This document shows positions 1 through 10,985 of a stretch of DNA of 55,353 bases, piece by piece. Source of the DNA: Gammaproteobacteria bacterium (GTDB taxonomy: Bacteria > Pseudomonadota > Gammaproteobacteria > Pseudomonadales > Azotimanducaceae); contig VXYL01000016.1 of the NCBI GenBank assembly GCA_009846005.1, positions 258,141-313,493 on the forward strand, in the 5' to 3' direction. The notes under the pieces are model-generated. The model was not told the origin of the DNA. It made no database searches and saw only the letters and a program-made list of their open reading frames with translations. Positions within the stretch are counted from its first letter, which is position 1, and each line of letters begins with the position of its first letter. Position numbers and translations under genes: made by a program.

Positions 1-12
1 CATCGGTTCGGG

Positions 13-1665
13 TTATGGGCGTTGGTGTTGGGGTGTTTTGGGGTCGCGGCTCTCCGGCAGCGACAACTCGTAGATCAAGAGATACTGCGCCGCCAGCGCA
101 CCATCCTCGGGAATTCGGTAGTAGGAATCGTCGTCGCCGTGCATGTTCTTGTTCAGGCGTTTCATGACGTCGGGAAACGCCTGAACATGGCTGACCTCGG
201 GCTGCGCGCGCAGCCATTGCGCAAACGCGTCAACGGCATGCAGGTAATCCGGGTCCGTGATCCCGCCTTCCTCGCCCGAGTCCAGCGAGAATTCCCAGGA
301 TTCGAGGCCGGTCAGGTTTTCGACGATGAAGTCCGTGTCGCGCCTGAACTCGTAGCGGTCGTCGAAGTACTTGATCCAATTGTCGGTGAACTCGAGCCGT
401 GAGATTCCGGCGATCAAGCCGACGATCACCAGCGACATCACCCAGATGAGCGTCGTGCGCCGCGCGATGACGAAACCCGCCAAGCGGTCGAGGAACATCC
501 ACTTGCCGGCGCCTCTACCGGGACGCAGGGGCAGGACCGCGAGCAGCGCCGGCAGGAGGGTCATCGAATAGATGAACGCCCACATCACACCGAACGCGAC
601 CAGATTGCCCAGAACTCGGAAAGGGGGCGCTTCCGATGCGTTCAAGGTCAGGAACGCGATCGCCGTCGTTACCGAGGTGAGGAACACCGGATAGGCGTTT
701 TCGCGCATCGACTCGATGATCGCGTCGCGCTTGGCTAGGCCCCTGCCCAAGGCCGCCATCGCCCCCGAAACGATGTGGATGGAGTCGGCGACCGCAATGG
801 TGAGGACGATCAGCGGCACGCCGGCGTTGACCGGGTTGAACACCGTACCGGCCCAACCCGCGAAACCAAGCGTCGTGTTGATCGTGAACATGAGTACGGC
901 GACAACAGCGACCGTCGCCAAGGCCGAACGCAGCACCGCGATCGTGACCAGGACTATGACGAGGAAGGCGAAGGGCGTCAGCTTCTCTAGGTCGTCCTTC
1001 GTGGCGTCCGCGAATGCCCGATTCATCAGCACGTCGCCGGTGACATGGAACCCCACTTCCGGGTGCTCGCTCCGGTACTCGTCGAGGACCTCTGTCAAGT
1101 GATCGGTGATCTCGATCACTGCGGCATCGGCATCCTCGGGCAGGGCGAACGTGATCGCCAATGCCGCCACCTGCGCGTCGGCCGACACGAGGCGCCCGGC
1201 GATCTCGGGCGCGTTCAGGGCGATTTGCTCGACGCGCGCCAAGGCCTCGTCGGTGAGGGTTTCGGCACCTTCCACCAGCGGTCCGACGGCGAGGTCGTCT
1301 TCGACGGACTCGCTGTGGTTGTAGTTGGTCAGCGAGTCGACCCGGATGGAGTGCGGCGTTTGCCAGGCGGCCTCCGTCAACGACTCCATGAGGCTAAGCG
1401 TCTCGCGCGTGAAGACCGATGCACCGGGGGCGATGGCAATCAACGCCGTGTCGGACTCGGTGTAGGTCTCCTCCAGCGCGTCGTAGGCGAGCAGTTGGGG
1501 GTTGTGCTCGTCGAACAGCACGCGGTGGTCGTTCGTGACGCCGATGAACACGGCTCCGGCGGTGAGCGCGAGCATGGCGAGCCCCGCCACGGCGATCACG
1601 GGCCAACGCCAATCGAGGACCGCCGAGGTATAGCGGTCCAACGGCACCGGACCCGCTTCAGCCAT
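13..1665 (-). CDS. MMPL/RND-family exporter, C-terminally truncated
   Basis: Inner-membrane RND-superfamily protein of the MMPL/HAE3 type, probably a lipid or hydrophobic-compound exporter. From the chosen start (MAEAGPVPL, 550 aa) there is one TM helix at about residues 15-37, a periplasmic domain, a block of helices at about 230-405 containing the characteristic VADSIHIVSGAM segment, then a further helix and the start of the second periplasmic domain. Family members usually run to about 750-850 aa, so the second helix block is missing: the frame loses family character after LYELSLP and stops at 13-15. The start at 1665 is preferred over an upstream one at 1767 because GAGG lies 8 nt before it and the extra 34 residues look non-coding. 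It is the last gene of the minus-strand isoprenoid cluster. The missing half may lie beyond the window in another frame (frameshift) or be deleted. Confidence 0.8.
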   Translation of the reverse strand: MAEAGPVPLDRYTSAVLDWRWPVIAVAGLAMLALTAGAVFIGVTNDHRVLFDEHNPQLLAYDALEETYTESDTALIAIAPGASVFTRETLSLMESLTEAAWQTPHSIRVDSLTNYNHSESVEDDLAVGPLVEGAETLTDEALARVEQIALNAPEIAGRLVSADAQVAALAITFALPEDADAAVIEITDHLTEVLDEYRSEHPEVGFHVTGDVLMNRAFADATKDDLEKLTPFAFLVIVLVTIAVLRSALATVAVVAVLMFTINTTLGFAGWAGTVFNPVNAGVPLIVLTIAVADSIHIVSGAMAALGRGLAKRDAIIESMRENAYPVFLTSVTTAIAFLTLNASEAPPFRVLGNLVAFGVMWAFIYSMTLLPALLAVLPLRPGRGAGKWMFLDRLAGFVIARRTTLIWVMSLVIVGLIAGISRLEFTDNWIKYFDDRYEFRRDTDFIVENLTGLESWEFSLDSGEEGGITDPDYLHAVDAFAQWLRAQPEVSHVQAFPDVMKRLNKNMHGDDDSYYRIPEDGALAAQYLLIYELSLPESRDPKTPQHQRP

Positions 1666-1758
1666 GCCACACGCCTCGTAGCGCCCCAAAGCCAGAGCCG
1701 GCGCTTCGCATTCGCTGCGCGCCGCCTCCGCCTCCGGCCCAGCCACGCCGGCCTGCCC

Positions 1759-1831
1759 ATGGAACAAACGCCACGGTCGCAGGCTCCCTCCGGCGTTTGT
1801 TCCATGCGAGGGGCGACCCTTGTGGTCGCCC
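1759..1831. repeat. Inverted repeat plus a single REP-like hairpin
   Basis: A 14-base inverted repeat (ATGGAACAAACGCC at 1759-1772 and its complement at 1792-1805) is followed directly by a hairpin with stem GGGCGACC, loop CTTGT and matching arm at 1811-1831. The second hairpin is the B form of the palindrome family scattered through this window, here with a degenerate foot (CGAG instead of GTAG). It lies between the DUF2236 gene and the MMPL gene on the minus strand, so it may act as an intra-operon RNA hairpin. There is no T-run typical of an intrinsic terminator. Confidence 0.75.
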
Positions 1832-1910
1832 GTCCCCCACGGTTCGGAGGCGCTCGCGCGTCCGCGCGCCGGCCCTGGATGTTGAAACCCCCATCAGGAG
1901 ACGCGCCGAG

Positions 1911-3079
1911 CTACCACGGATTGGACCGGGACGACAGGTAGTGATCCGGCATACGGTAGCGGTCATCGGGTCTATCGTAGACGGAAATGTCCAAGAGCTG
2001 CGAAAAGTTGTTCAACCGGACCTTCTGCCTTCCCTGGACAAACCGCTGGAGTCGTTGACGGACTCGAAAGGCGGTCAACGAACCCACCGTGTTCATCTTC
2101 GGAAACTCAAGCTGGTCGGCGAGATCGTTGCCGATCAGCGAACGGGACAGCCGGTAGGCGAGTTTCATGACTTTGCGTTGCTCGCGCTCCCCCTCGATAC
2201 CCGCCGTCAAGGGAATCGCCCCGATCAAGGCGTTCGCCATGCTCGCCGCATCCGAATCGGGCTCCGGCTCGCACAGGTGGGCGATCTCGAATATCCGGCG
2301 CGCATGGTCCCGGTCGACAAACAGGATACTCTCCGGTACGCCCATGACCACCCCGGCGTAGCGCCAGACCTGCATGACGCTGGCTTCTTCGTCCTCGTTG
2401 AACACCGCACCGACCAGCGCGGCGTGTTCCAACAGGCGCATGGAGAACACCGTGGTCGCGAGCCCCAGATGCGCGGCGCTGATCGGCGTGCCGTAGTACC
2501 CGACATCCCAAGCGCCGGAATTCGCCAACAGGTGGCGCACGCGCGCGTGCACGAACCGGAGACGCGTCGACAGTTTCCAGCCGTCGCCGTCCCGCTCCAT
2601 GCCGCCGGGAAAGAACACCTCCATGAGATGGCGGTTGTTCTGCATCAAACGCCGCCGGGCGGATTCGGGGTTCAAGACGCGACCGGTCGTGGCGAACGAC
2701 TTCGAGATGAGCGTGGAGAACCCTTCGATCAGGACACCGCAGACGAACGCGACGAGCACGTTGGCCGCGTTGACGTTGAAAGCCCGCACGGCAGGCCTAT
2801 GAGCCTCGAAGTCGAGCCACGGCGGGGGACCCACCTTGTCTTCGAAGAAGTGCCGAAGCGATCTCGGCGCTTGGCGAAGTGCCTCGGCATCGTGCTCGAT
2901 GCCGGCGCGGATGGCACGCTGCAGCTGATCGCCGGCGAGGTCCGCCACGTCCTCAATGACGCCATCCAGATCCGGATCGCCGATACGCGTGTGACGCATG
3001 TACGCGTCGGCCAGCGCAGGATCGACACCTCTGGCGGTGGCGTACCCTTCCACGTAGGCACCTGGGGTTTGCAGCGCGG

Positions 3080-3083
<4 letters not shown>
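1911..3083 (-). CDS. DUF2236 / MpaB-like oxygenase
   Basis: 390 aa protein of the DUF2236 family (ER-bound oxygenase MpaB, related to latex-clearing protein), a haem-dependent oxygenase fold that in characterised members cleaves isoprenoid chains. The diagnostic RLRFVHARVR segment is at residues 174-183, with GTPIS at 198-202; the His is the expected haem ligand region. The gene starts with GTG inside the end of the upstream HMG-CoA reductase/mevalonate kinase fusion (GTGA, 4-base overlap), so the two are probably translationally coupled. Placement in a mevalonate cluster fits an isoprenoid substrate, but that is inference; the actual substrate is unknown. Confidence 0.85.
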
Positions 3084-5365
<2,282 letters not shown>

Positions 5366-5473
5366 GGATGAAAACCCCTGCTACGCGAGTTCTTCCGCAT
5401 GGGACAACGTCCCTACATCGTAACACGCTGTCCTGCGGTGGTTTTTCCCGCGAGCGGTAGGGGCAGGGCGATC

Positions 5474-5488
5474 GCGCCTGAAAGGCGC
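5474..5488. other. Short hairpin between idi and the fusion gene
   Basis: A 6-bp stem with a 3-nt loop (GCGCCT-GAA-AGGCGC) lies just downstream of the idi stop in the 139-base gap before the HMG-CoA reductase/mevalonate kinase gene. No T-run follows, so it is not a convincing terminator. It could be an attenuating or processing hairpin within one transcript. Confidence 0.35.
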
Positions 5489-5504
5489 CCGCCGGGTAAG
5501 CCGG

Positions 5505-6074
5505 TCAGTACGGTTGAATGCGGCCGAGGAACTCGGTCGTCAGCCGCCGCCACTCGATCTTCAGCCACGGCGTGAAGTCCTGAGGGGCCGCTTGCATTTC
5601 GCGGTCCAGTTCGCGTCGCGAGATCCAACGCCACTCGGCGATCTCCGCCGAATTCACCTGCGGCGTCTCGGCACCGTGGCTCACGAAGACTGAGCACAGT
5701 TCGAACTCGCTGCCGATGTCGCCGAACGACGCCTGGTACTGGAATTTGAACAGGAACTCGGGCGCCACCGAGAGGCCCAGTTCCTGGCCTGCGCGGCGCA
5801 CCACGGCTTGCTCGAGATCCTCGCCGAGCCGAGGATGGGAGCAGCAGCCGTTCGACCAGTACCCCGGCCACAGCCGCTTGTCCGCGTGCCGCCTCTGCAA
5901 CAGCGTGTCGCCATTGGCGTTGAAGACGAACAGCGAAAACGCCCGGTGTAGCGTTCCATTGCCGTCATGGCAGGACGTCTTGTCGAGCGTGCCGACCTCG
6001 CGATCCTGCTCGTCGACAAGGATCAGCGGTTCGTCGTCGCTGGATACGACCTCGAATCGTGCTCTCGGCGCCAT
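5505..6074 (-). CDS. idi: Isopentenyl-diphosphate delta-isomerase, type I
   Basis: 189 aa Nudix-fold enzyme interconverting isopentenyl and dimethylallyl diphosphate, which is required when isoprenoids are made by the mevalonate route. Visible family features: LQRRHADKRLWPGYWSN, the active-site Cys in SNGCCSHPR, the Nudix-like segment RRAGQELGL, and the metal/catalytic acidic site in SEFELCSVF. The ATG at 6074 is chosen because homology-like sequence begins near it; an in-frame GTG at 6110 would add 12 residues and neither start has a strong ribosome-binding site. It heads the minus-strand cluster idi, HMGR-MVK fusion, DUF2236, MMPL. Confidence 0.92.
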   Translation of the reverse strand: MAPRARFEVVSSDDEPLILVDEQDREVGTLDKTSCHDGNGTLHRAFSLFVFNANGDTLLQRRHADKRLWPGYWSNGCCSHPRLGEDLEQAVVRRAGQELGLSVAPEFLFKFQYQASFGDIGSEFELCSVFVSHGAETPQVNSAEIAEWRWISRRELDREMQAAPQDFTPWLKIEWRRLTTEFLGRIQPY

Positions 6075-6128
6075 GGCAGTGAGTCTAGCCACCCCAACGA
6101 ACGAACGCACGTTGACCGCGCATCTGCC

Positions 6129-6177
6129 GTAGGGCGCGCCCGAAGGGTGCGCCGGGACGGGACAAGCCCGTCCCTAC
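6129..6177. repeat. REP-like inverted pair (forms E and A)
   Basis: Composite palindrome: GTAG, then a GGCGCGCCC/GGGTGCGCC hairpin with a GAA loop, immediately followed by the A-form hairpin GGGACGGG-ACAAG-CCCGTCCC ending in TAC. The GTAG feet face outwards, as in REPIN doublets. It lies upstream of idi. Confidence 0.8.
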
Positions 6178-6205
6178 GGAATGGCCCGGCACGGGGCGGA
6201 ACCCC

Positions 6206-6288
6206 GTAGGGGCGGGGCTTGTCCCCGCCCGCCCGCGCCGGGTGTTGTGGAGCCCACGGAAACGGGACGGGACAATCCCGTCCCCTGC
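6206..6288. repeat. REP-like inverted pair (forms C and A)
   Basis: First half at 6206-6230: GTAG, stem GGGCGGGG, loop CTTGT, arm CCCCGCCC. Second half at 6264-6288: GGGACGGG, loop ACAAT, CCCGTCCC, CTGC (degenerate foot). The halves are inverted with a 33-base spacer. A small extra hairpin (ACGGGGC.GAACCCCGT) precedes it at 6191-6207. Together with the neighbouring pair at 6129-6177 it fills most of the gap between idi and the crotonase gene. Confidence 0.8.
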
Positions 6289-6319
6289 GGTTTGTGCGCC
6301 GCGCGTTCGCGACTCGGTA

Positions 6320-7258
6320 TCAGGAACGGCTGTAGTCTGCGTCTCCCGGCTTCGCGTCCTGGGGTGTGGACCCGGCCAGCGGCCGGCTCTTGGGTGCCGA
6401 TTCGTACTCGCCCCGGAAATCCCCGAACGGGCCGTCCCGCCACTCCAAGGCGGCCTTCAGGCCGAACTCGCGCACCCGGCGACCGAACTCCGACGCGGCG
6501 GGGCGGTGCTTGGACATGGCTTCCACGTCGGTGCCGGACATGAGGCCCGTGCGGATGCCCATGATCTCGTACTGCCGGTTGACCGCGCGCTTGTTGTAGT
6601 TCAATTGGTCGTTGTCGATATGGCCGAGGCGGCGGGCGAAGCGGATGGTGAAGTCCTCGAGTTCATCCTTGGGCTTGCAGAAAGTCGCCCAGCCGAAATC
6701 GGCCATCTCCTCGCCGCTGAACCAGTCGCCGGTGTAGGCGAAGGCCCGGGCCTTGCCGGGTTTCATGAACCACGGCGCCCACATCATGTCCATGGTGCCC
6801 ATGGCTCGAACCGGTGGATAGCCGACGCGGGCATCGTCGGCGACCATGCGCATGTCACACATGGAGGACAGTTCCGTGGCGCCGGCGAGGCACCAGCCGT
6901 GGATCTGGGCGATGACAGGTTTGGCGAGTTCCCAGATCAGCCAATGGCCCATCAGGGCATGCCGCGACCAGTCGTAGTGCTGCGGGTGGGTGGAGCCGGT
7001 GTCGGGCATCTTCGAGCGGTGGCTGACGTAGTCGCTCTGCTCGTCCGGATTGGGGGCGAGGTCGTAGCCCGCGGAGAATGCGCGGCCGGCGCCTTTGAGG
7101 ATGATGACGCCGATGGCGGGATCGGCCTCCGCCTCCTTCATGGCGTCGTAGACCTCGCCGCGAAGGGCATGGCTTAAGGCATTGAGCTTCTCCGGGCGGT
7201 TCATGGTGATGAACGCGAGCCGGTCGTCGGTCTCGTAGATGATGTTGTTGTAGCTCAT
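6320..7258 (-). CDS. Enoyl-CoA hydratase/isomerase family (crotonase) protein
   Basis: 312 aa crotonase-fold protein acting on acyl-CoA thioesters. The N-terminal signature FITMNRPEKLNAL, the oxyanion-hole segment GRAFSAGYDL and the second helix segment GWCLAGATELSS are clear. The segment that normally carries catalytic Glu in hydratases reads YPPVRAMGTMDMM, so neither usual Glu is evident; the reaction may not be simple hydration. The C-terminal part (ALEWRDGPFGDF) resembles a long subgroup seen beside lipid and steroid genes. Start: MSYNNI at 7258 with GGAGA 4 nt upstream of the ATG; a longer frame to 7288 is less likely. It follows the epoxide hydrolase with a 22-base gap, a probable operon. 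Confidence 0.85.
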   Translation of the reverse strand: MSYNNIIYETDDRLAFITMNRPEKLNALSHALRGEVYDAMKEAEADPAIGVIILKGAGRAFSAGYDLAPNPDEQSDYVSHRSKMPDTGSTHPQHYDWSRHALMGHWLIWELAKPVIAQIHGWCLAGATELSSMCDMRMVADDARVGYPPVRAMGTMDMMWAPWFMKPGKARAFAYTGDWFSGEEMADFGWATFCKPKDELEDFTIRFARRLGHIDNDQLNYNKRAVNRQYEIMGIRTGLMSGTDVEAMSKHRPAASEFGRRVREFGLKAALEWRDGPFGDFRGEYESAPKSRPLAGSTPQDAKPGDADYSRS

Positions 7259-7280
7259 GGGGTCTCCGTTGATATGAGAT

Positions 7281-8231
7281 TCAGTCAAGCGAATCCAGGA
7301 ACCTGAGCAACGCCTCGTTGGTGCCTGCGGGATTCTCCTGTTGTGTCCAGTGCCCGATGCCGGGGAAGGTCACGACCTCGGTGAGGTTGGGAACCATGTC
7401 GCGCAGTTGCTCCGCGCTCAGGAAGCCGCGCGTCACGTCCCTTTCGCCAATGATGTAGAGCGCAGGCTGGTTGACCTTCATGCCTTGGAACGGGGCCGAC
7501 AACACCCAGTTGTGGTCGATGTTCCGGTACCAGTTGAGGCCGCCGCGAAACCCGGCGCGCTGGAACTCCTTCGCGAAATAGTCGAGATCGCCTTCGGTCA
7601 ACCAGTCCGGCAACCCCTCCGGATTGGTCATCGCGTCGAGGAACCCCGCGCTTTTCGGGAGCGGACCGCCGCCCCGGGCGGTGTTGTTGCCCGATGCCGA
7701 GTAAAGGAGCATCCGCAGGCTGCGCTTGACGTCCTTCTGCAGTTCGTGTTCCGCAACGCCGGGCGTCTGGAAGTGCAGGATGTAGAAGAAATTGTCGCCG
7801 AACGTTGCCTTCATTCCGGCAGTCGGTGGAAACGAAGGACGCCCGGAGAGCGGCACGCTCATCGCCACGACGCCCCGGAATATGTCGGGTCGCCACATGG
7901 CCGCATTCCAGGCTACCGGCGCCCCCCAGTCGTGGCCCACGATGACGGCGGTCTCCTCGCCGAGGGCGTGGACCAGCCCCACGATGTCGCCGACCAGGTG
8001 GAAAAGCGTGTACGCGGCGATCTCTTCGGGCGCATCCGTTCGACCGTAGCCGCGCTGGTCTGGGGCGACAGCGTGGTAGCCGTTGGCGGCCAGGGCGAGG
8101 ATCTGGTGCCGCCAGGAGTACCAGGACTCCGGGAAACCGTGGCAGAGAACGACCAGCGGGCCCTCGCCTGCCTCGACGTAGTGCATCTTGATGCCGTTGG
8201 TGTCAACGACGCGGTGGTTGATGTCCGTCAT
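7281..8231 (-). CDS. Alpha/beta hydrolase, epoxide hydrolase type
   Basis: 316 aa soluble alpha/beta hydrolase. HGFPESWYSWRHQ (31-43) supplies the oxyanion-hole HGxP motif, VGHDWGAPVAW carries the nucleophilic Asp101 typical of epoxide hydrolases and haloalkane dehalogenases, and GIGHWTQQE holds the catalytic His. Lid-domain Tyr in GLNWYRN supports epoxide hydrolase over dehalogenase. Predicted reaction: hydrolysis of an epoxide to a vicinal diol. Start MTDINHR at 8231 has AGGGAA 7 nt upstream. It is followed by the crotonase gene on the same strand. Confidence 0.87.
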   Translation of the reverse strand: MTDINHRVVDTNGIKMHYVEAGEGPLVVLCHGFPESWYSWRHQILALAANGYHAVAPDQRGYGRTDAPEEIAAYTLFHLVGDIVGLVHALGEETAVIVGHDWGAPVAWNAAMWRPDIFRGVVAMSVPLSGRPSFPPTAGMKATFGDNFFYILHFQTPGVAEHELQKDVKRSLRMLLYSASGNNTARGGGPLPKSAGFLDAMTNPEGLPDWLTEGDLDYFAKEFQRAGFRGGLNWYRNIDHNWVLSAPFQGMKVNQPALYIIGERDVTRGFLSAEQLRDMVPNLTEVVTFPGIGHWTQQENPAGTNEALLRFLDSLD

Positions 8232-8429
8232 GCCGCATTCCCTGAATCTGTCGTATCGCGGTAAAGGGCTCCCGCTCGAGTTAGGTTCCGATGCCGTATT
8301 GTCGCCTTCACTCGTCTTATCCGGGTGTCGCCGCTGGTGCAAAGTTCGCCATCATACCAATTGGCGCGGTGTTAACCTTCGCCGCGTGTTGGCGGGCGGT
8401 ATGCCCGCAGGGATCAAGAGGAGATCTGA

Positions 8430-8594
8430 ATGAGAAAGTGGCAGTGCATGACCTGCGGGTTCATCTACGACGAGGAACAGGGTTCCCCGGACGAAGGCAT
8501 CGACCCCGGAACACGGTGGGAGGACGTCCCGGAGGACTGGGTATGCCCGGAGTGTGCGACGCCGAAGTCGGACTTCGAAATGGTGGAGATCTGA
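8430..8594 (+). CDS. Rubredoxin
   Basis: 54 aa small electron carrier. The four iron ligands are in two CxxC knuckles, C6-M-T-C9-G and C39-P-E-C42, with the usual [28 protein letters not shown]-like core (aromatic W30 and W37 preserved; described here by positions 13-40). A strong AGGAG ribosome-binding site lies 8-10 nt before the ATG. It sits alone between a divergently oriented epoxide hydrolase and a downstream SDR; no rubredoxin reductase or alkane hydroxylase is adjacent, so its partner lies elsewhere. Confidence 0.95.
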   Translation: MRKWQCMTCGFIYDEEQGSPDEGIDPGTRWEDVPEDWVCPECATPKSDFEMVEI

Positions 8595-8665
8595 CGCGAT
8601 CCCAGGGGTGAACCGGTGGCTCGGTTCCGGGGTGTTAGCATGATCGTTCGTCAGGGGAGGGCGAT

Positions 8666-9481
8666 ATGGCTGATTTGAGTGGCCGGGTGGCCATTGTCAC
8701 GGGCTCGACCCGTGGCATCGGGGAGGCGATCGCGAGGCGCTTCGCCATGGCGGGTGCGAAAGTGGTGGTCACGGCGCGTACCGTGGAGGTGCGCGACGAA
8801 CGTCTGCCGGGAACCGTCCATACCGTCGCGGAGGCGATCCGTGCTGCGGGTGGGGAGGCCACGGCCGTTCCAGCGAACCTTCAGAAAAAGCCCGAACGCG
8901 AGCAACTCGTGCAGGCGGCGCTCGACGCCTACGGGCAAGTCGACATCCTGGTTAACAATGCCGCGATCCTCGTACCGGGCGCCACCGTGGATTTCCCCGA
9001 GCGGTACTACGACCGCATGTTCGAGATCCTCGTCAAGGCACCCCACCACCTTTGCCAGTTGACGCTGCCGGGGATGATCGAGCGTGGCGGTGGATCGGTG
9101 CTCAACATCTCCTCGAAGGCCGCGATTCATCCGAAACCGGGCCAACGGTCGTACGACGGAGCCGTCTACGGCATGACCAAGGCCGCCATCGAGCGCTTCA
9201 CCACCGGTCTGGCCGCGGAGTTGTACGAACACGGCATCTCCGTCAACGCCCTGTCGCCGGACAAGGTCGTGGCGACGCCCGGCCAGATGTTCGGCCGTAA
9301 GTACACCCGGGAGATGCTCGACGCCGCCGAACCGGTTGAAGCGATGGCGGAGGCGGCGTTGGCCTTGGTGAGCGGCGATCCCAAGGTCGTGACCGGGGGC
9401 ATTCGCTATTCGGCGGAGGTCCTCGAGGCGTTCGGGCTCGCGCCAGCGGATATCGGGATGACGGCGCCGACGCCTAACTGA
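8666..9481 (+). CDS. Short-chain dehydrogenase/reductase (SDR)
   Basis: 271 aa classical-type SDR. The cofactor loop TGSTRGIG is at residues 12-19, NNAA at 97-100, a Ser at about 149 and the catalytic pair Y168-GMT-K172. The insertion after the first Rossmann strand (VRDERLPGT) is longer than usual and resembles SDRs that act on acyl or steroid-like substrates. GGGGAGG lies upstream of the ATG. Substrate unknown. The C-terminus lacks any extra domain. Confidence 0.9.
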   Translation: MADLSGRVAIVTGSTRGIGEAIARRFAMAGAKVVVTARTVEVRDERLPGTVHTVAEAIRAAGGEATAVPANLQKKPEREQLVQAALDAYGQVDILVNNAAILVPGATVDFPERYYDRMFEILVKAPHHLCQLTLPGMIERGGGSVLNISSKAAIHPKPGQRSYDGAVYGMTKAAIERFTTGLAAELYEHGISVNALSPDKVVATPGQMFGRKYTREMLDAAEPVEAMAEAALALVSGDPKVVTGGIRYSAEVLEAFGLAPADIGMTAPTPN

Positions 9482-9538
9482 CGACTTGCCGGCAAGCGTC
9501 CCTGTGTTGGTCGACACAGAACGCCGCGAGCGTCGAAC

Positions 9539-10957
9539 ATGAGCGACGATCCCTACACCATCCAGCCGGGTCGCACCCGCGAGCCGCCCACGACGTTGCT
9601 GGGCAGGCTCCGCTACCTGGGGCCGGGCATCATCGTGTCGGGCTCCATCGTCGGCTCCGGCGAGATTCTGCTCACCGCCGGGCTCGGCGCCGCTGCCGGG
9701 TTCACGTTGCTCTGGTTCGTGCTGTTCTCGTGCTGGATCAAATCGCTCGTCCAGGCGGAACTCGCCCGCTACGTGGTGACGACGGGCGACACCTATCTCA
9801 GGACGCTCAACCGTATGCCGGGGAGAACGCCGGCGCGGCGCGAAGGTGGGCAGTGGTGGTGGCCGAAAGTCGAAGTCTCTTGGCCGATCTGGTTCGGCTT
9901 GCTCGGTTTCATTCCCGGGCTCGTCACCTCCGGCGGGATCATCGGCGGGGCCGGGCAGGCGCTCGGCCTGTTGCTCGACGCCGTGCCTGCCATGCCAGAC
10001 GTGGACGGCAAGGTCGCCACCGGCATCGCGGCGGTCCTCGTGATGCTGCTCCTATGGACCGGCCGGTACGGTCGCATCGAGAAAATACTGGTGGTCATGG
10101 TGATGAGTTTCAGCTTCACCACAATCATCTGCGCGGCGTTGATGCAGACCACGGAATTCCAGGTGACCGCCGACGACATCGTCGCGGGGCTGCAGTTCGA
10201 CTTCCCCTTGGAGTTGCTGTTCCTCGCGGTGGGCATGTACGGGGCTACCGGCGTCGCGTCCAGTGAAATCGCGGGCTATACCTACTGGTGCATCGAGAAG
10301 GGCTATCCGAGTTTCGTCGGCGGCGACCGGGATGATCCGCGCTGGGTGGCGCGGGCCAAGGGGTGGGTCCGGGTCGTGCAGGTGGACGTCCTTGTGACGT
10401 TGGTGATCCTGACGTTCGCGACGCTGTCGTTCTACTTTCTCGGGGCTGGCGTCCTGCACAGCCAAGGTCTCGTGCCCGAGCGGGAAGAGACGGTGGCCAT
10501 TCTCGCCAACATGTACTCCCTGACACTCGGGGATTGGTCGACGTACCTGTTCATATTCGGCGCGTTCTTCATCCTGTTTTCCACGGTCCTTTCCGGTCTT
10601 GGGGCCGGTTCGCGGTCGTTCCCTGATCTTTTGGTCACGTTCGGGTTCTTTCCGCGCAAGAACCTGGAGACCCGGCTGAAGTGGACCCGGGGCTACATCA
10701 TCGGCATGCCGATCCTGAGCCTCCTGCTCTATATGAGCATTGAACGGCCGATCGCCATGGTGATCGTCGGCGCCACCTTCGGAGCGTTCATGTTGCCGAT
10801 ACAGGCCGTCGTAACCCTTTACATGCAGCGCAAACGCATGGATCCCCGGGTGCGGCCGAAGAACTGGGTGTCCTGGTGCATCGTCGGCGTATTCCTGGCG
10901 ATGGCGACGCTGTGCGCGTTCTATATCTACGGGGTCTACCTGGACAATTTCGGATGA
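9539..10957 (+). CDS. Nramp-related membrane transporter lacking the canonical metal motifs
   Basis: 472 aa polytopic inner-membrane protein with about 11 hydrophobic segments. The N-terminal GPGIIVSGSIVGSGE and the segments PGLVTSGGIIGGAGQ and MYGATGVASSEIAGYTYWC follow the Nramp layout. However, the TM1 DPGN and TM6 MPH motifs that coordinate Mn/Fe in classical Nramp proteins are replaced by GSGE and ATGVAS. It belongs to an Nramp-related group whose substrate cannot be read from sequence; divalent metal transport should not be assumed. It is 57 bases after the SDR on the same strand. Confidence 0.8.
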   Translation: MSDDPYTIQPGRTREPPTTLLGRLRYLGPGIIVSGSIVGSGEILLTAGLGAAAGFTLLWFVLFSCWIKSLVQAELARYVVTTGDTYLRTLNRMPGRTPARREGGQWWWPKVEVSWPIWFGLLGFIPGLVTSGGIIGGAGQALGLLLDAVPAMPDVDGKVATGIAAVLVMLLLWTGRYGRIEKILVVMVMSFSFTTIICAALMQTTEFQVTADDIVAGLQFDFPLELLFLAVGMYGATGVASSEIAGYTYWCIEKGYPSFVGGDRDDPRWVARAKGWVRVVQVDVLVTLVILTFATLSFYFLGAGVLHSQGLVPEREETVAILANMYSLTLGDWSTYLFIFGAFFILFSTVLSGLGAGSRSFPDLLVTFGFFPRKNLETRLKWTRGYIIGMPILSLLLYMSIERPIAMVIVGATFGAFMLPIQAVVTLYMQRKRMDPRVRPKNWVSWCIVGVFLAMATLCAFYIYGVYLDNFG

Positions 10958-10985
10958 TCGCCGCGTCGGCGGAGTCGGCGTCCCT

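Noticed and set aside
6129-6288. Rho-independent terminators
   Set aside because: The hairpins are strong but no T-run follows, and they recur as inverted pairs in many contexts.
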